17,266 bases of DNA from an uncultured Oscillospiraceae bacterium (GTDB taxonomy: Bacteria; Bacillota; Clostridia; Oscillospirales; Acutalibacteraceae), in contig CABUCT010000011.1 of assembly GCA_902490145.1 (NCBI GenBank), forward strand, positions 1 through 17,266. Direction: 5' to 3'. Below, in pieces: positions 1 to 8,208 of the stretch. Within the stretch, counting starts at the first letter, position 1. Each line of letters opens with the position of its first letter. Below the pieces are notes generated by a model. The model was not told the origin of the DNA, did no database searches, and was given only the letters and a program-made list of their open reading frames with translations. The position numbers and the translations under genes were made by a program.

Positions 1-72
1 ATTATACTTGTTTTGATAATGTTGAGAATTATATATAAATAGATTAGCTGTTTTGAGAGGAGACTGACAAAA

Positions 73-855
73 GTGAAAATCCTCGTAATAGGGGATGTAG
101 TCGGAAAGAACGGCTGCGAGTTTTTAAGAAAAAAGCTTCCGTCACTAAAAAAACAATATAATGCAGACATAACGGTTGTAAACGGTGAAAATTCTGCTGA
201 AGGGAACGGAATCACACCGTTTTCTGCCGACCATATTTTTGCCAGTGGTGCAGATGTTATCACCGGAGGAAATCACACTTTTCGACGCAGGGAAATATAT
301 GAAAGTCTTGATGAAAATCCATTTTTGCTTCGTCCCGCCAATTTCCCTTCCACGGCTTACGGCGGTGGAATGTGTATTGTTGATAAAGGCTCGTTTAAGG
401 TGGCAGTTATAAGCATTATGGGTCAGGTATATATGAATCCGATTTTGGATTCTCCGTTTAAAGAGGCTGAAAGGCTGGTTGAAAAGGCAAAGGATGATAA
501 CTGCAAAATTATAATAGTGGATTTTCATGCAGAAGCAACCGGAGAAAAAAAGTCCATGGGATATTTCCTTGACGGAAAGGTTACTGCATTTTGCGGAACT
601 CACACCCATATTCAGACTGCCGATGCACAGATTTTGCCCGGCGGAACAGCATATATAACCGATCTTGGAATGACGGGACCTGAAAATTCAGTGCTTGGGG
701 TAAAATCGGAATTGACTCTTGAAATGATGAAGGATAAATTGCCTGTAAGATTTTTTACTGCTGACGGTTCATCAATATTATGCGGATGTGTAGTAACTGC
801 GGACAGATCCACCGGTCTCGCCACTGCGATCGAACCTATTCAAATAAAAGAATAA
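73..855 (+). CDS. ymdB: YmdB-family metallophosphoesterase (2',3'-cyclic nucleotide phosphodiesterase type)
   Basis: A 260-residue cytosolic protein with the full calcineurin-like metal-site set of the TIGR00282/YmdB family: GDVVG with Asp8, NGENS with Glu39-Asn40, GGNH with Asn67-His68, DFHAEATGEK with His152, and GTHTHIQTAD with His177 and His179. Length and motif spacing match Bacillus subtilis YmdB, a cyclic-nucleotide phosphodiesterase that affects biofilm and motility choices and is usually encoded beside the RNase Y gene. The start is GTG at 73, preceded by AGAGGAGA at 56-63. There is no signal peptide. The 72 bases before it carry no gene, so its usual upstream partner, if present, lies outside the window. 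A lipoprotein gene follows after 36 nt. The family assignment is firm; the physiological substrate is inferred from homologues. Confidence 0.95.
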   Translation: MKILVIGDVVGKNGCEFLRKKLPSLKKQYNADITVVNGENSAEGNGITPFSADHIFASGADVITGGNHTFRRREIYESLDENPFLLRPANFPSTAYGGGMCIVDKGSFKVAVISIMGQVYMNPILDSPFKEAERLVEKAKDDNCKIIIVDFHAEATGEKKSMGYFLDGKVTAFCGTHTHIQTADAQILPGGTAYITDLGMTGPENSVLGVKSELTLEMMKDKLPVRFFTADGSSILCGCVVTADRSTGLATAIEPIQIKE

Positions 856-891
856 AATGTTTTGTTAAATCCGAAGGAGGGGGATAAAAAC

Positions 892-2199
892 ATGAATAAA
901 TTTTTAAAAGTTATAACGCTTATTGTAACTGTATCCCTGCTTTCGGGCTGTGGAATACAAATTTTTGCTCCGAGAGATACCATAAAAGCTCCGGGAGCTA
1001 CGGGGTTCTATGCAGGTGTTCAGGACGCTTTGGAGCAGTCGGTCGGAAGTGATATAAATTTAAAATATCCGCTGGTAGACGGAGTGCGTACAGCTTTTTG
1101 CACAAAAGATCTGGACAACTGCGGAGGAATCGAAATTTTGGCGTTTTATAAGAAAAAGACCGACAGTGTAGGAACACACATAAATGTTTTGTGCCAGGAT
1201 GACGGAAAGTGGAAGTCGGTTCAGGATATTGATCTTATGGGCAACGAGCTTTTACAGATTTCTTTTGCAGATCTTGATGCAGACGGATGTGAAGAAGTTG
1301 TTGCAGGATGGCAGGTTCATACCAAAAAAGATAACCAGCTTTGTGTTTATAAGATGGAGAATAAAGCATTGGTTCAGAGGGCAGGAGAAACATACAGTGC
1401 ATTTACAGTGTGCGATATAGACAATAATGGCAAGCAAGAAATTGCTGTATCTCTTCTGAATACTGAAACTAAAAAAGCTTCTGCGACATTTTATGAATTT
1501 AAAGACAATGAGTTTATTTTGCAATCACATCTTGTGCTTGACGGAAATATTTCATCATATGCAGGAATGTCGTCTTCAAAACTTAAAACCGGAGAAACTG
1601 CAATATATCTTGATGCTTACAAATCGTCGGACACCATGATAACAGAGCTTATATATATGAAAGACGGTGTTCTTTATAATCCATTTGCCGATCCGAATAC
1701 CCGAGAAAATCGAAAAACCTTGCGTAGAGTGGCACTCAAAAGCCGAGATATAAATGGTGATGGGTTCATTGAAATTCCGTTTATGTATTCGATGAACGGA
1801 TATGAAAACGGAGATCCTTCGGAAAAACAATATATTACTTTTTGGAAATATTTTGACACAGAGGAATACGACACAGTGCTTACGGCATGGTATTGTAAGG
1901 CACAGGGATATTATTTGGTTCTTGATAATGAACTGGCCAAAAAAATAACTGTCATTTACGACAGCAATGAAGGTACGGCAATTTTTTGCAAGTGGGATAA
2001 AGCCGGAGAAGCAGCAGGAGACGAGATTTTCAGAATTGCTGCTGTTGACAGCAATGTTTTTAAGAAGTCTCCGCCTGAGGGATACACTAAAATTTCCGAA
2101 ACTACTGAAAAAGTTTTTGCAGTAAAAATGGGAGAAGCTTCGGATTTTGATCTTGATCCTAAAAAAATATCGCAGAGTTTTAAGTATATTATAGATTGA
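892..2199 (+). CDS. Lipoprotein with FG-GAP/VCBS-like Asp-rich repeats, in a two-component cassette
   Basis: A predicted 435-residue surface lipoprotein. The ATG at 892 is chosen because GAAGGAGGGGG (873-883) sits 8 nt upstream and because it gives a clean type II signal peptide: Lys-rich start, hydrophobic stretch, then lipobox LSGC with the lipidated Cys20. A TTG at 862 in the same frame lacks these features. The mature protein contains at least four segments in which an Asp-rich loop precedes a short strand, like FG-GAP/VCBS propeller repeats: KDLDNCGG (near residue 72), ADLDADGCEE (near 127), CDIDNNGKQE (near 174) and RDINGDGFIE (near 285). Such loops often bind calcium. I do not recognise a named family. 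The response regulator gene starts 18 nt after the stop, so it is probably an accessory or ligand-sensing subunit of that system, which is an inference from position. Confidence 0.8.
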   Translation: MNKFLKVITLIVTVSLLSGCGIQIFAPRDTIKAPGATGFYAGVQDALEQSVGSDINLKYPLVDGVRTAFCTKDLDNCGGIEILAFYKKKTDSVGTHINVLCQDDGKWKSVQDIDLMGNELLQISFADLDADGCEEVVAGWQVHTKKDNQLCVYKMENKALVQRAGETYSAFTVCDIDNNGKQEIAVSLLNTETKKASATFYEFKDNEFILQSHLVLDGNISSYAGMSSSKLKTGETAIYLDAYKSSDTMITELIYMKDGVLYNPFADPNTRENRKTLRRVALKSRDINGDGFIEIPFMYSMNGYENGDPSEKQYITFWKYFDTEEYDTVLTAWYCKAQGYYLVLDNELAKKITVIYDSNEGTAIFCKWDKAGEAAGDEIFRIAAVDSNVFKKSPPEGYTKISETTEKVFAVKMGEASDFDLDPKKISQSFKYIID

Positions 2200-2217
2200 T
2201 TTGTAAGGAGAAATAAA

Positions 2218-2916
2218 ATGAAACGAATCCTTGTTTGCGAAGACGAAGCTGCCATTCGTGAATTTGTAGTAATAAATCTTCAAAAGGCGGGTTATGATGT
2301 GCGTGAAGCCGAGACCGGCGAAGCTGCACTTAGAATTTTTGCAGAGGAAAACGGTAATTTTGAAGTGGCCATACTTGATCTGATGCTTCCCGGAATAGAC
2401 GGTTTTGCGGTTTGCCGTGAGCTTAGAAAATCAAGTGATACGCTGGGGATTATAATGCTTACCGCACGAACTCAGGAAGCCGATAAGATAGACGGACTGT
2501 CAAACGGAGCAGACGATTATGTAACAAAACCATTTAGTCCGTCAGAACTTGTTGCAAGGGTAAATTCTCTGTGCCGCCGTATTGGCGTAAATGCCTCAAA
2601 GCCTGAAGCAATAAGAGAAACTATATCACACGGGGATTACACCCTTAATCTTAGAAAAAGATGTCTTGAAGTTAACGGAAGAACTATCGAATTGACACAA
2701 GTTGAGTTTCAGATAATGGAATATTTCTTTGCGAATTACGGACAACCGATTGACAGAACTAAAATACTTAATCGTGTTTGGGGAGAAGAATATTACGGGG
2801 AAGAAAAAATTGTGGATGTAAATATTCGCCGATTAAGAATGAAAATTGAAGAGGTTCCATCCGAACCCAAACATATTATTACGGTTTGGGGAAAAGGATA
2901 TAAATGGATAAGTTGA
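2218..2916 (+). CDS. OmpR/PhoB-family response regulator
   Basis: A 232-residue DNA-binding response regulator. The receiver domain (about 1-120) has the acidic pair Glu8-Asp9, phospho-acceptor Asp54 in LDLMLPG, Thr82 and Lys104 in the TKPF motif. The C-terminal winged helix (about 135-232) ends in the typical segment RRLRMKIE followed by VWGKGYKW. It should be phosphorylated by the histidine kinase encoded 43 nt downstream and then act as a transcription factor in the cytoplasm. The ATG at 2218 has AAGGAG at 2205-2210. It resembles the PhoP/PhoB/WalR branch, but subfamily and target genes cannot be read from the sequence. Placement between a lipoprotein and a kinase suggests a single operon. 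Confidence 0.95.
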   Translation: MKRILVCEDEAAIREFVVINLQKAGYDVREAETGEAALRIFAEENGNFEVAILDLMLPGIDGFAVCRELRKSSDTLGIIMLTARTQEADKIDGLSNGADDYVTKPFSPSELVARVNSLCRRIGVNASKPEAIRETISHGDYTLNLRKRCLEVNGRTIELTQVEFQIMEYFFANYGQPIDRTKILNRVWGEEYYGEEKIVDVNIRRLRMKIEEVPSEPKHIITVWGKGYKWIS

Positions 2917-2959
2917 TTTGAATTTTTGAAAATATATTATTGGAAAGGAGCATAGCGGC

Positions 2960-4417
2960 ATGAGGGTAAAAGCAGGAAGATTTAAGTTTCAAGGGCTTAC
3001 AAAGCGTTGGTTCATAAATGTTGTCAGTGTTATTTTTGCTATTATCCTTGTACTCGAGCTGCTCTTTGCCTATGTTATACATAAATATTATTATTCCACC
3101 GTTGAACAGTATATTAACGATCAGCTGCACACAGTGGCAACTTCGTTTTCAAATTATTCTGCCGGATCATATTCCGATTTTGAAGCGGGATCAAAACAAT
3201 ACATAGAGGATTTTTCTCAGCGTGAAAACATGGAAGTGCAGGTTCTTGACAGAAGTGGAAAAGTCATTATGTCAACCAGCGGCTTTATGCCGGGGTCAGA
3301 GGATGAATATAAAAACTCCATGACATATCAAAACGGAACCACAACATGGAAAGGAAAGCTCTCAACCGGGGAATCAGTCATGGCAGTGTCTACTTTGGTG
3401 TATTCTCCGCAAAGCCAGAACATTGTTTTGGGTGGAATAAGGATAATTGTTTCACTCACGGCAACAAATCGGCAATATTGGTTCATACTTGCTATTGGTA
3501 TAATATTTGGACTTGCAATGTTTTTACTTACGTTGTTTTCGGGGACGTATTTCATAAAATCCATTGTAATACCCATCGGAAAGCTCAGTCAGACCGCACG
3601 GCAGATTGCAGCGGGTGATTTTGAATCCCGTATAGAAGTGGGTGAAAGTGACGATGAAATCGATAAACTTTGTGAAACCATTAACGAAATGGCGGGAGAA
3701 CTTGCTTCAACCGAAAAAATGAAAAATGAGTTTATTTCATCGGTTTCCCATGAGTTAAGGACGCCGCTTACAGCTATAAAGGGTTGGGGCGAGACAGTAC
3801 TGTCGTCAGCAGATGATCCCGAACTTACAAAAAAAGGAATTTCGGTAATGATAAGCGAAGCTGAGCGGCTTTCGGTTATTGTTGAGGATTTGCTTGATTT
3901 TTCCAGAGTTCAAAGCGGAAATCTTAAATATAATATGCAGCCATGCGATGTGGTGGCAGAATTATCCGAGGCGGTACTTACACTGACCGACACAGCGAAG
4001 AAAAACGGAATCACACTTGATTATATTGATTCAAATGACATTCCTCCGATTGTTGCAGACGCCGCACGACTTCAACAGGTGTTCGTTAATATTATTGGAA
4101 ATGCAATTAAGTATACTCCCTCCGGGGGGCATATAGTCGTTGGCTGTGAGCTTGAAACAGAATATGTTTTGATTATGATAAGTGATAACGGATGCGGAAT
4201 ACCTGAAAAGGACCTTAATAAAGTAAAACAAAAGTTCTATAAGGTTGAGGAAACTGTCAGGGGTTCGGGAATCGGACTTGCCGTTGCCGAGGAAATAGTT
4301 AAAAATCATGGCGGAATGCTTGAAATCTCGAGCACCGAACACGTGGGAACCACTGTTTCTATAATGTTACCACTTTCAAATTCGGAAAATGAGTTAAACA
4401 CATCCGATAAGCAATAA
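2960..4417 (+). CDS. Membrane sensor histidine kinase (HAMP, HisKA, HATPase_c)
   Basis: A 485-residue kinase and the likely partner of the preceding response regulator. Order of parts: TM1 about 17-41, an extracytoplasmic region of about 130 residues (43-172), TM2 about 173-198, HAMP about 199-252, HisKA with phospho-acceptor His264 in SSVSHELRTPL, then the ATPase domain with N-box NAIKYTP (Asn381), G1 DNGCGIP (409-415), F-box KFYKV and G2 GSGIGLAV (435-442). All catalytic boxes are intact. ATG 2960 follows AAAGGAG (2944-2950). The external domain has the size expected of a PAS-like or Cache-like sensor, but I cannot identify it from sequence. No promoter is evident in the 43-nt gap before the gene, so it is probably co-transcribed with the regulator. 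Confidence 0.95.
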   Translation: MRVKAGRFKFQGLTKRWFINVVSVIFAIILVLELLFAYVIHKYYYSTVEQYINDQLHTVATSFSNYSAGSYSDFEAGSKQYIEDFSQRENMEVQVLDRSGKVIMSTSGFMPGSEDEYKNSMTYQNGTTTWKGKLSTGESVMAVSTLVYSPQSQNIVLGGIRIIVSLTATNRQYWFILAIGIIFGLAMFLLTLFSGTYFIKSIVIPIGKLSQTARQIAAGDFESRIEVGESDDEIDKLCETINEMAGELASTEKMKNEFISSVSHELRTPLTAIKGWGETVLSSADDPELTKKGISVMISEAERLSVIVEDLLDFSRVQSGNLKYNMQPCDVVAELSEAVLTLTDTAKKNGITLDYIDSNDIPPIVADAARLQQVFVNIIGNAIKYTPSGGHIVVGCELETEYVLIMISDNGCGIPEKDLNKVKQKFYKVEETVRGSGIGLAVAEEIVKNHGGMLEISSTEHVGTTVSIMLPLSNSENELNTSDKQ

Positions 4418-4581
4418 CTTTGGAAGGATTAAAAACTCTGATTAAAGGGATAAACTTTCTTTAAATGTTCTGAAGCATATTTAAAGGCTGGAACATGTTT
4501 ATTTTCAGCAGATTTGAGATTATAAATTGCCTGAAGAATTATATAAAAAGATCATCGGTCTTTCTGAAAGGACAAAATTAT

Positions 4582-5598
4582 ATGAGTAAAAAAACTAAAT
4601 CTTGTAAGATGACTTCAATCGGAGGCCAGGCGTTGCTTGAAGGTATAATGATGAAAGGTCCTCACCGCACTGTGATGGCAACCCGCATGCCTGATAAAAG
4701 CATAGATATTGAGGATTTGCATGAGACTCATGTGCGTGACAGAATAAAATTTTTGGGCTGGCCTATTATCAGAGGGTCGGTAAATATGGTTGAATCATTA
4801 ATTTACGGATATAAAGCACTCATGAAATCTGCCGAGAAGCTGGGACTTGACGACGATGATGAAGAAGTTAAAGACAGCTTTATATATAAAATATTCGGGG
4901 AAAAAATGATGGCAGTTATCGGAACGGTAGCAAGTATTCTCGGAGTGGGATTGGCACTTGTTTTATTTATGTGGCTTCCTACCGTACTTTTTAACTTTGT
5001 GAATACTCTGGTAACCCCCGGGGCGGCACTGACCTTCCCCATAAAAGCAGTGGAGGGCGGCGGAAATCTTTCCTTTTATAAGGGCCTTTTTGAGGGAGTT
5101 ATTAAAATAATAATTTTCTTGTGTTATATTGCTCTTACCGCTCTTATGAAAGATATAAAACGTACTTATCAATATCACGGTGCAGAACATAAATCAATTT
5201 TTTGCTATGAAGCGGGAGAAGAACTGACCGTGGAAAATGTTCGAAAACAAAGCCGCTTTCATCCTCGCTGCGGAACTTCGTTTTTGGTGCTTATTCTGCT
5301 TATAAGCATAATACTTTCGAGCATCGTGCTTATGATTTTTCCTGCATTAAAGAACATTACATGGCTTTGGATTATTGTGAAAATTCTTATGCTGCCGCTG
5401 ATCATGGGATTTGGATACGAGATTATTCGTATGTGCGGAAAACATAATAATTTACTTACAAGGATTCTTTCGACTCCCGGAATGTGGGTTCAAAGACTCA
5501 CAACAAAAGAACCTGAGGACGATATGATAGAAGTTGCAATCGCGGCTTTAACAGAGGTAATCCCCGAAAATCCTGAGGACGATGTATGGGGCAAATAA
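4582..5598 (+). CDS. yqhQ: DUF1385 membrane protein (YqhQ family)
   Basis: A 338-residue integral membrane protein. The N-terminal signature SIGGQALLEGIMMKGP (about 12-27) and the central YHGAEHKSIFCYEAGE (198-213) with RFHPRCGTSF (225-234) are hallmarks of DUF1385/YqhQ. Hydrophobic segments lie near 108-142, 170-188, 233-256 and 261-279. The conserved His and Cys residues could bind metal, but the function is not established. The chosen ATG at 4582 has GAAAGGAC upstream (4566-4573) and begins just before the conserved region. An in-frame ATG at 4495 would add 29 residues that do not resemble the family. In many Clostridia this gene precedes prmC, as here, where the two overlap by 13 nt. Confidence 0.9.
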   Translation: MSKKTKSCKMTSIGGQALLEGIMMKGPHRTVMATRMPDKSIDIEDLHETHVRDRIKFLGWPIIRGSVNMVESLIYGYKALMKSAEKLGLDDDDEEVKDSFIYKIFGEKMMAVIGTVASILGVGLALVLFMWLPTVLFNFVNTLVTPGAALTFPIKAVEGGGNLSFYKGLFEGVIKIIIFLCYIALTALMKDIKRTYQYHGAEHKSIFCYEAGEELTVENVRKQSRFHPRCGTSFLVLILLISIILSSIVLMIFPALKNITWLWIIVKILMLPLIMGFGYEIIRMCGKHNNLLTRILSTPGMWVQRLTTKEPEDDMIEVAIAALTEVIPENPEDDVWGK

Positions 5599-6464
5599 CG
5601 CTTAATGACGCATTGAAAAGCGGTTGTATAAAGCTTGAAAAAATAAGCGAAAGCCCGAAATTTGAGTCAGAAACACTTTTGATGTATGCTCTTGATTTAA
5701 ATCGGACGCAGATCTTTATGCAAAAAGAGCGGGAATTAAGCCTTGAAGAAGCAAAGACTTTTAATATGCTTATAAACCGGCGTTTGTCAGGAGAGCCGCT
5801 TCAATATATTCTTGGAAGCTGGGAGTTTTATTCTTTGCCATTTAAAGTGGGCAAGGGAGTCCTCATCCCGCGAGCCGATACTGAAATTTTAGTGGATTGC
5901 GGACTTGAGTTTTTGAAAAATAAAAAAAATCCTGATGTGATTGATCTTTGTTCGGGAAGCGGATGTATAGCTGTTGCAATTGCAAGTGAACGACATGACA
6001 GCAGTGTTACCGCTGTTGAGTTGTCGGATAGTGCCTACGGTTATCTTAAGGAAAACATAAAGCTTAATAATGTAAGCAATATAAAGCCGATAAAGGCGGA
6101 TGTGCTTTTGGGAGGAAGAGATTTTTGTCAATATGACTTGATTGTTTCAAATCCTCCTTATATAAAAACCGAGGAGATAGATACTCTTTGTGCTGAGGTA
6201 AAGAATGAGCCGAAAAAAGCTTTGGACGGGGGACAGGACGGACTTGTTTTTTATCGAGCAATTTGCAAGTTATGGTTAAATAATCTTAAACCTGACGGAA
6301 GTCTTATGGTTGAGATAGGATATGATCAAAAGGAAGAAGTATCAGGGATATTTTCTCAATATTTTAAAAATGTAAATTGTGTTTCCGATCTTTGCGGCAA
6401 CAACCGTGTAGTAATCGGAACGAACTATATAAATTCTGAAAGGAAGAGTGAAAATGGCAGATAA
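5586..6464 (+). CDS. prmC: Peptide chain release factor N5-glutamine methyltransferase
   Basis: A 292-residue SAM-dependent methyltransferase that modifies the Gln of the GGQ motif in release factors RF1 and RF2. The N-terminal helical substrate-binding region covers about 1-75. GVLIPRADTE (91-100) is typical of PrmC, the SAM-binding motif I is DLCSGSGCIAV (120-130), and the catalytic NPPY lies at 189-192. Length is normal for the family. The ATG at 5586 lies inside the yqhQ reading frame (13-nt overlap), and its 3' end overlaps the recA start by 11 nt, so all three are probably translationally coupled. The substrate gene prfA, a frequent downstream neighbour in Firmicutes, is not in this window. 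Confidence 0.95.
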   Translation: MGQITLNDALKSGCIKLEKISESPKFESETLLMYALDLNRTQIFMQKERELSLEEAKTFNMLINRRLSGEPLQYILGSWEFYSLPFKVGKGVLIPRADTEILVDCGLEFLKNKKNPDVIDLCSGSGCIAVAIASERHDSSVTAVELSDSAYGYLKENIKLNNVSNIKPIKADVLLGGRDFCQYDLIVSNPPYIKTEEIDTLCAEVKNEPKKALDGGQDGLVFYRAICKLWLNNLKPDGSLMVEIGYDQKEEVSGIFSQYFKNVNCVSDLCGNNRVVIGTNYINSERKSENGR

Positions 6465-7593
6465 AACAAATGAAAAGAAAAGTAATGATCGTCAGAAGGC
6501 TCTTGAAACCGTACTTACTCAGATTGAAAAGGATTTTGGAAAGGGAGCGGTAATGCGTCTCGGACAGAATACCGCAATGAATGTTGAGTCCATTTCCACC
6601 GGATCGATTTCTTTGGATCTTGCCTTGGGAATAGGCGGTCTTCCAAAGGGAAGAATAGTTGAGATTTATGGACCGGAATCTTCGGGTAAAACCACCATTG
6701 CCCTTCATGTGGTTGCCGAAGCACAGAAAAACGGCGGGACCGCTGCTTTTATTGATGTTGAGCATGCCCTTGATCCTGTTTATGCAAATGCACTTGGAAT
6801 TGATATTGATTCGCTGCTGGTGTCACAGCCTGATGCAGGTGAGGATGCCCTTGAAATAGCCGAAGCACTTGTTCGTTCTGGTGCTGTAGACGTTGTGGTT
6901 GTGGACTCGGTTGCAGCTCTTGTACCGAAAGCAGAAATTGAAGGCAATATGGGAGACAGCCATATGGGACTCCAGGCAAGGCTTATGTCTCAGGCTCTCC
7001 GTAAGCTTAACGGTGCGATATCCCGCACAAACTGTATCGTAATTTTTATCAATCAGCTTCGTGATAAAATCGGTGTTATGTTCGGAAGTCCCGAAACCAC
7101 CACCGGAGGTAAAGCACTTAAATATTATGCATCGGTTCGTATTGATATCCGAAGAGCCGAGACTCTTAAAAACGGAACCGAAATGGTTGGTTCACATACA
7201 CGTGCAAAGGTTGTTAAAAACAAGGTCGCACCTCCGTTTAAAGAGGCAGAATTTGATATTATGTACGGTGAAGGAATTTCCCGTGAAAGCGAGCTTGTGG
7301 AGTTGGGTGTAAAGGCCGATATCATTCACAAAAGCGGAGCATGGTTCTCATATAAAGACGAGAGAATCGCCCAAGGCCGCGAAAACGTTAAAAAATATCT
7401 TCAGGAGCATCCCGATATTGCTGCTGAAATCGAGGAACAGATTCGTAATACTCCGGCAGAAGTTTTGCTGAAAAAGGCCGGTAAGGTGAAAAAGGGTGCT
7501 GTGAAAGAAACTGCATCTGATGCTGCTGAAGCTCCGGCCGAGACACCGAAGGAACCGGCATCGAAAGTCAATATCGACGTAACGGTCGACTGA
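6454..7593 (+). CDS. recA: Recombinase RecA
   Basis: A 379-residue RecA: the ATP-dependent strand-exchange protein of homologous recombination and co-protease for LexA. Walker A GPESSGKTT is at 73-81, Walker B VVVVDSVAAL at 147-156, and the RecA signature ALKYYASVR at 221-229. The invariant MGDSHMGLQARLMSQ region is also present. The C-terminal 40 residues are a low-complexity Ala/Pro/Glu/Lys tail, as is common and poorly conserved in RecA. ATG 6454 is preferred over GTG 6448 because AAGGAAG (6440-6446) is 7 nt upstream and the protein then begins MADKT. It overlaps prmC by 11 nt. I see no GAAC-N4-GTTC LexA box in the 200 nt upstream. Confidence 0.98.
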   Translation: MADKTNEKKSNDRQKALETVLTQIEKDFGKGAVMRLGQNTAMNVESISTGSISLDLALGIGGLPKGRIVEIYGPESSGKTTIALHVVAEAQKNGGTAAFIDVEHALDPVYANALGIDIDSLLVSQPDAGEDALEIAEALVRSGAVDVVVVDSVAALVPKAEIEGNMGDSHMGLQARLMSQALRKLNGAISRTNCIVIFINQLRDKIGVMFGSPETTTGGKALKYYASVRIDIRRAETLKNGTEMVGSHTRAKVVKNKVAPPFKEAEFDIMYGEGISRESELVELGVKADIIHKSGAWFSYKDERIAQGRENVKKYLQEHPDIAAEIEEQIRNTPAEVLLKKAGKVKKGAVKETASDAAEAPAETPKEPASKVNIDVTVD

Positions 7594-7594
7594 T

Positions 7595-8197
7595 ATGCGT
7601 ATTACCGATATAAAATCTCGCCGTCACAGATTTTCAGCACTGTTTTTAGACGGTGAACCAACCCTTATTGATACCGAAACCCTTTTACTTTCGGGTTACA
7701 ATGTGGGGGATTCTATCGATGATGAACAGCTTCACGAGCTTACACTTGCATCCCAGCGAAATAGGGCTTATGAAAAGGCACTTTATTTGCTTGAATACCG
7801 TGCTCATTCTCGAAAGGAATTATTCACAAAGTTGCGTTCGGTTTTTCCTGATGAGGTTTGCGAACATGCAATCGAGAGAGTAGAGGAACTGGGACTTATT
7901 GACGATTTTAAATTTGCCGAGGACTTTGCTGAGGAGCTCTTTGAACGAAAGGGCTTTGGAGAAAGAAGAGTACGTCTTGAACTTGAAAAACGCGGTATTT
8001 CCCGTGATATTGTTGACGATGTGCTTGAAGATTACGACCCTGAGGATGTTAAAGAAAGTATTATTGCCGTTATAAAGAAAAAGTATCGTTCGATTCCCGA
8101 AGATGAAAAGAATCTGGCAAGGATGTATGCCGGACTTTCCAGAATGGGATATAGTTATGGTGATATTCGTTCTGCGATAGATGAATTAAGACAATAG
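7595..8197 (+). CDS. recX: RecA regulatory protein RecX
   Basis: A 200-residue protein. RecX binds RecA filaments and inhibits or remodels them. The sequence has the tandem three-helix repeats typical of the family: ALYLLEYRAHSRKEL (about 62-76), VEELGLIDDFKFAEDF (about 96-111) and the FGERRVRLELEKRGI segment (about 121-135), followed by a third repeat ending in MGYSYGDIRSAI near the C-terminus. The ATG lies one base after the recA stop with no good ribosome binding site of its own, which points to translational coupling that would keep the inhibitor below RecA levels. Gene order and repeats make the call secure. Confidence 0.93.
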   Translation: MRITDIKSRRHRFSALFLDGEPTLIDTETLLLSGYNVGDSIDDEQLHELTLASQRNRAYEKALYLLEYRAHSRKELFTKLRSVFPDEVCEHAIERVEELGLIDDFKFAEDFAEELFERKGFGERRVRLELEKRGISRDIVDDVLEDYDPEDVKESIIAVIKKKYRSIPEDEKNLARMYAGLSRMGYSYGDIRSAIDELRQ

Positions 8198-8208
8198 GAG
8201 TATATTCA

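Noticed and set aside
13..41. Promoter-like TTGATA with A/T-rich -10 before ymdB
   Set aside because: The -10 is ambiguous in a very AT-rich stretch and the best-spaced hexamer (TAAATA) is poor; upstream sequence is missing.
862..891. TTG start extending the lipoprotein by 10 residues
   Set aside because: It has no ribosome binding site and would spoil the signal peptide; ATG 892 has a strong site.
1576..2283. Long minus-strand open frame of 235 codons opposite the lipoprotein gene
   Set aside because: It is antisense to a well-supported gene, has a Phe/Ser/Ile-rich composition typical of a shadow frame, and no ribosome binding site or family resemblance.
4495..4581. Upstream ATG extending YqhQ by 29 residues
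   Set aside because: The extension is unlike the family and ATG 4582 has its own ribosome binding site.
6749..6979. Gln/His-rich minus-strand frame within recA
   Set aside because: It is antisense to conserved recA codons; the composition reflects recA codon bias.
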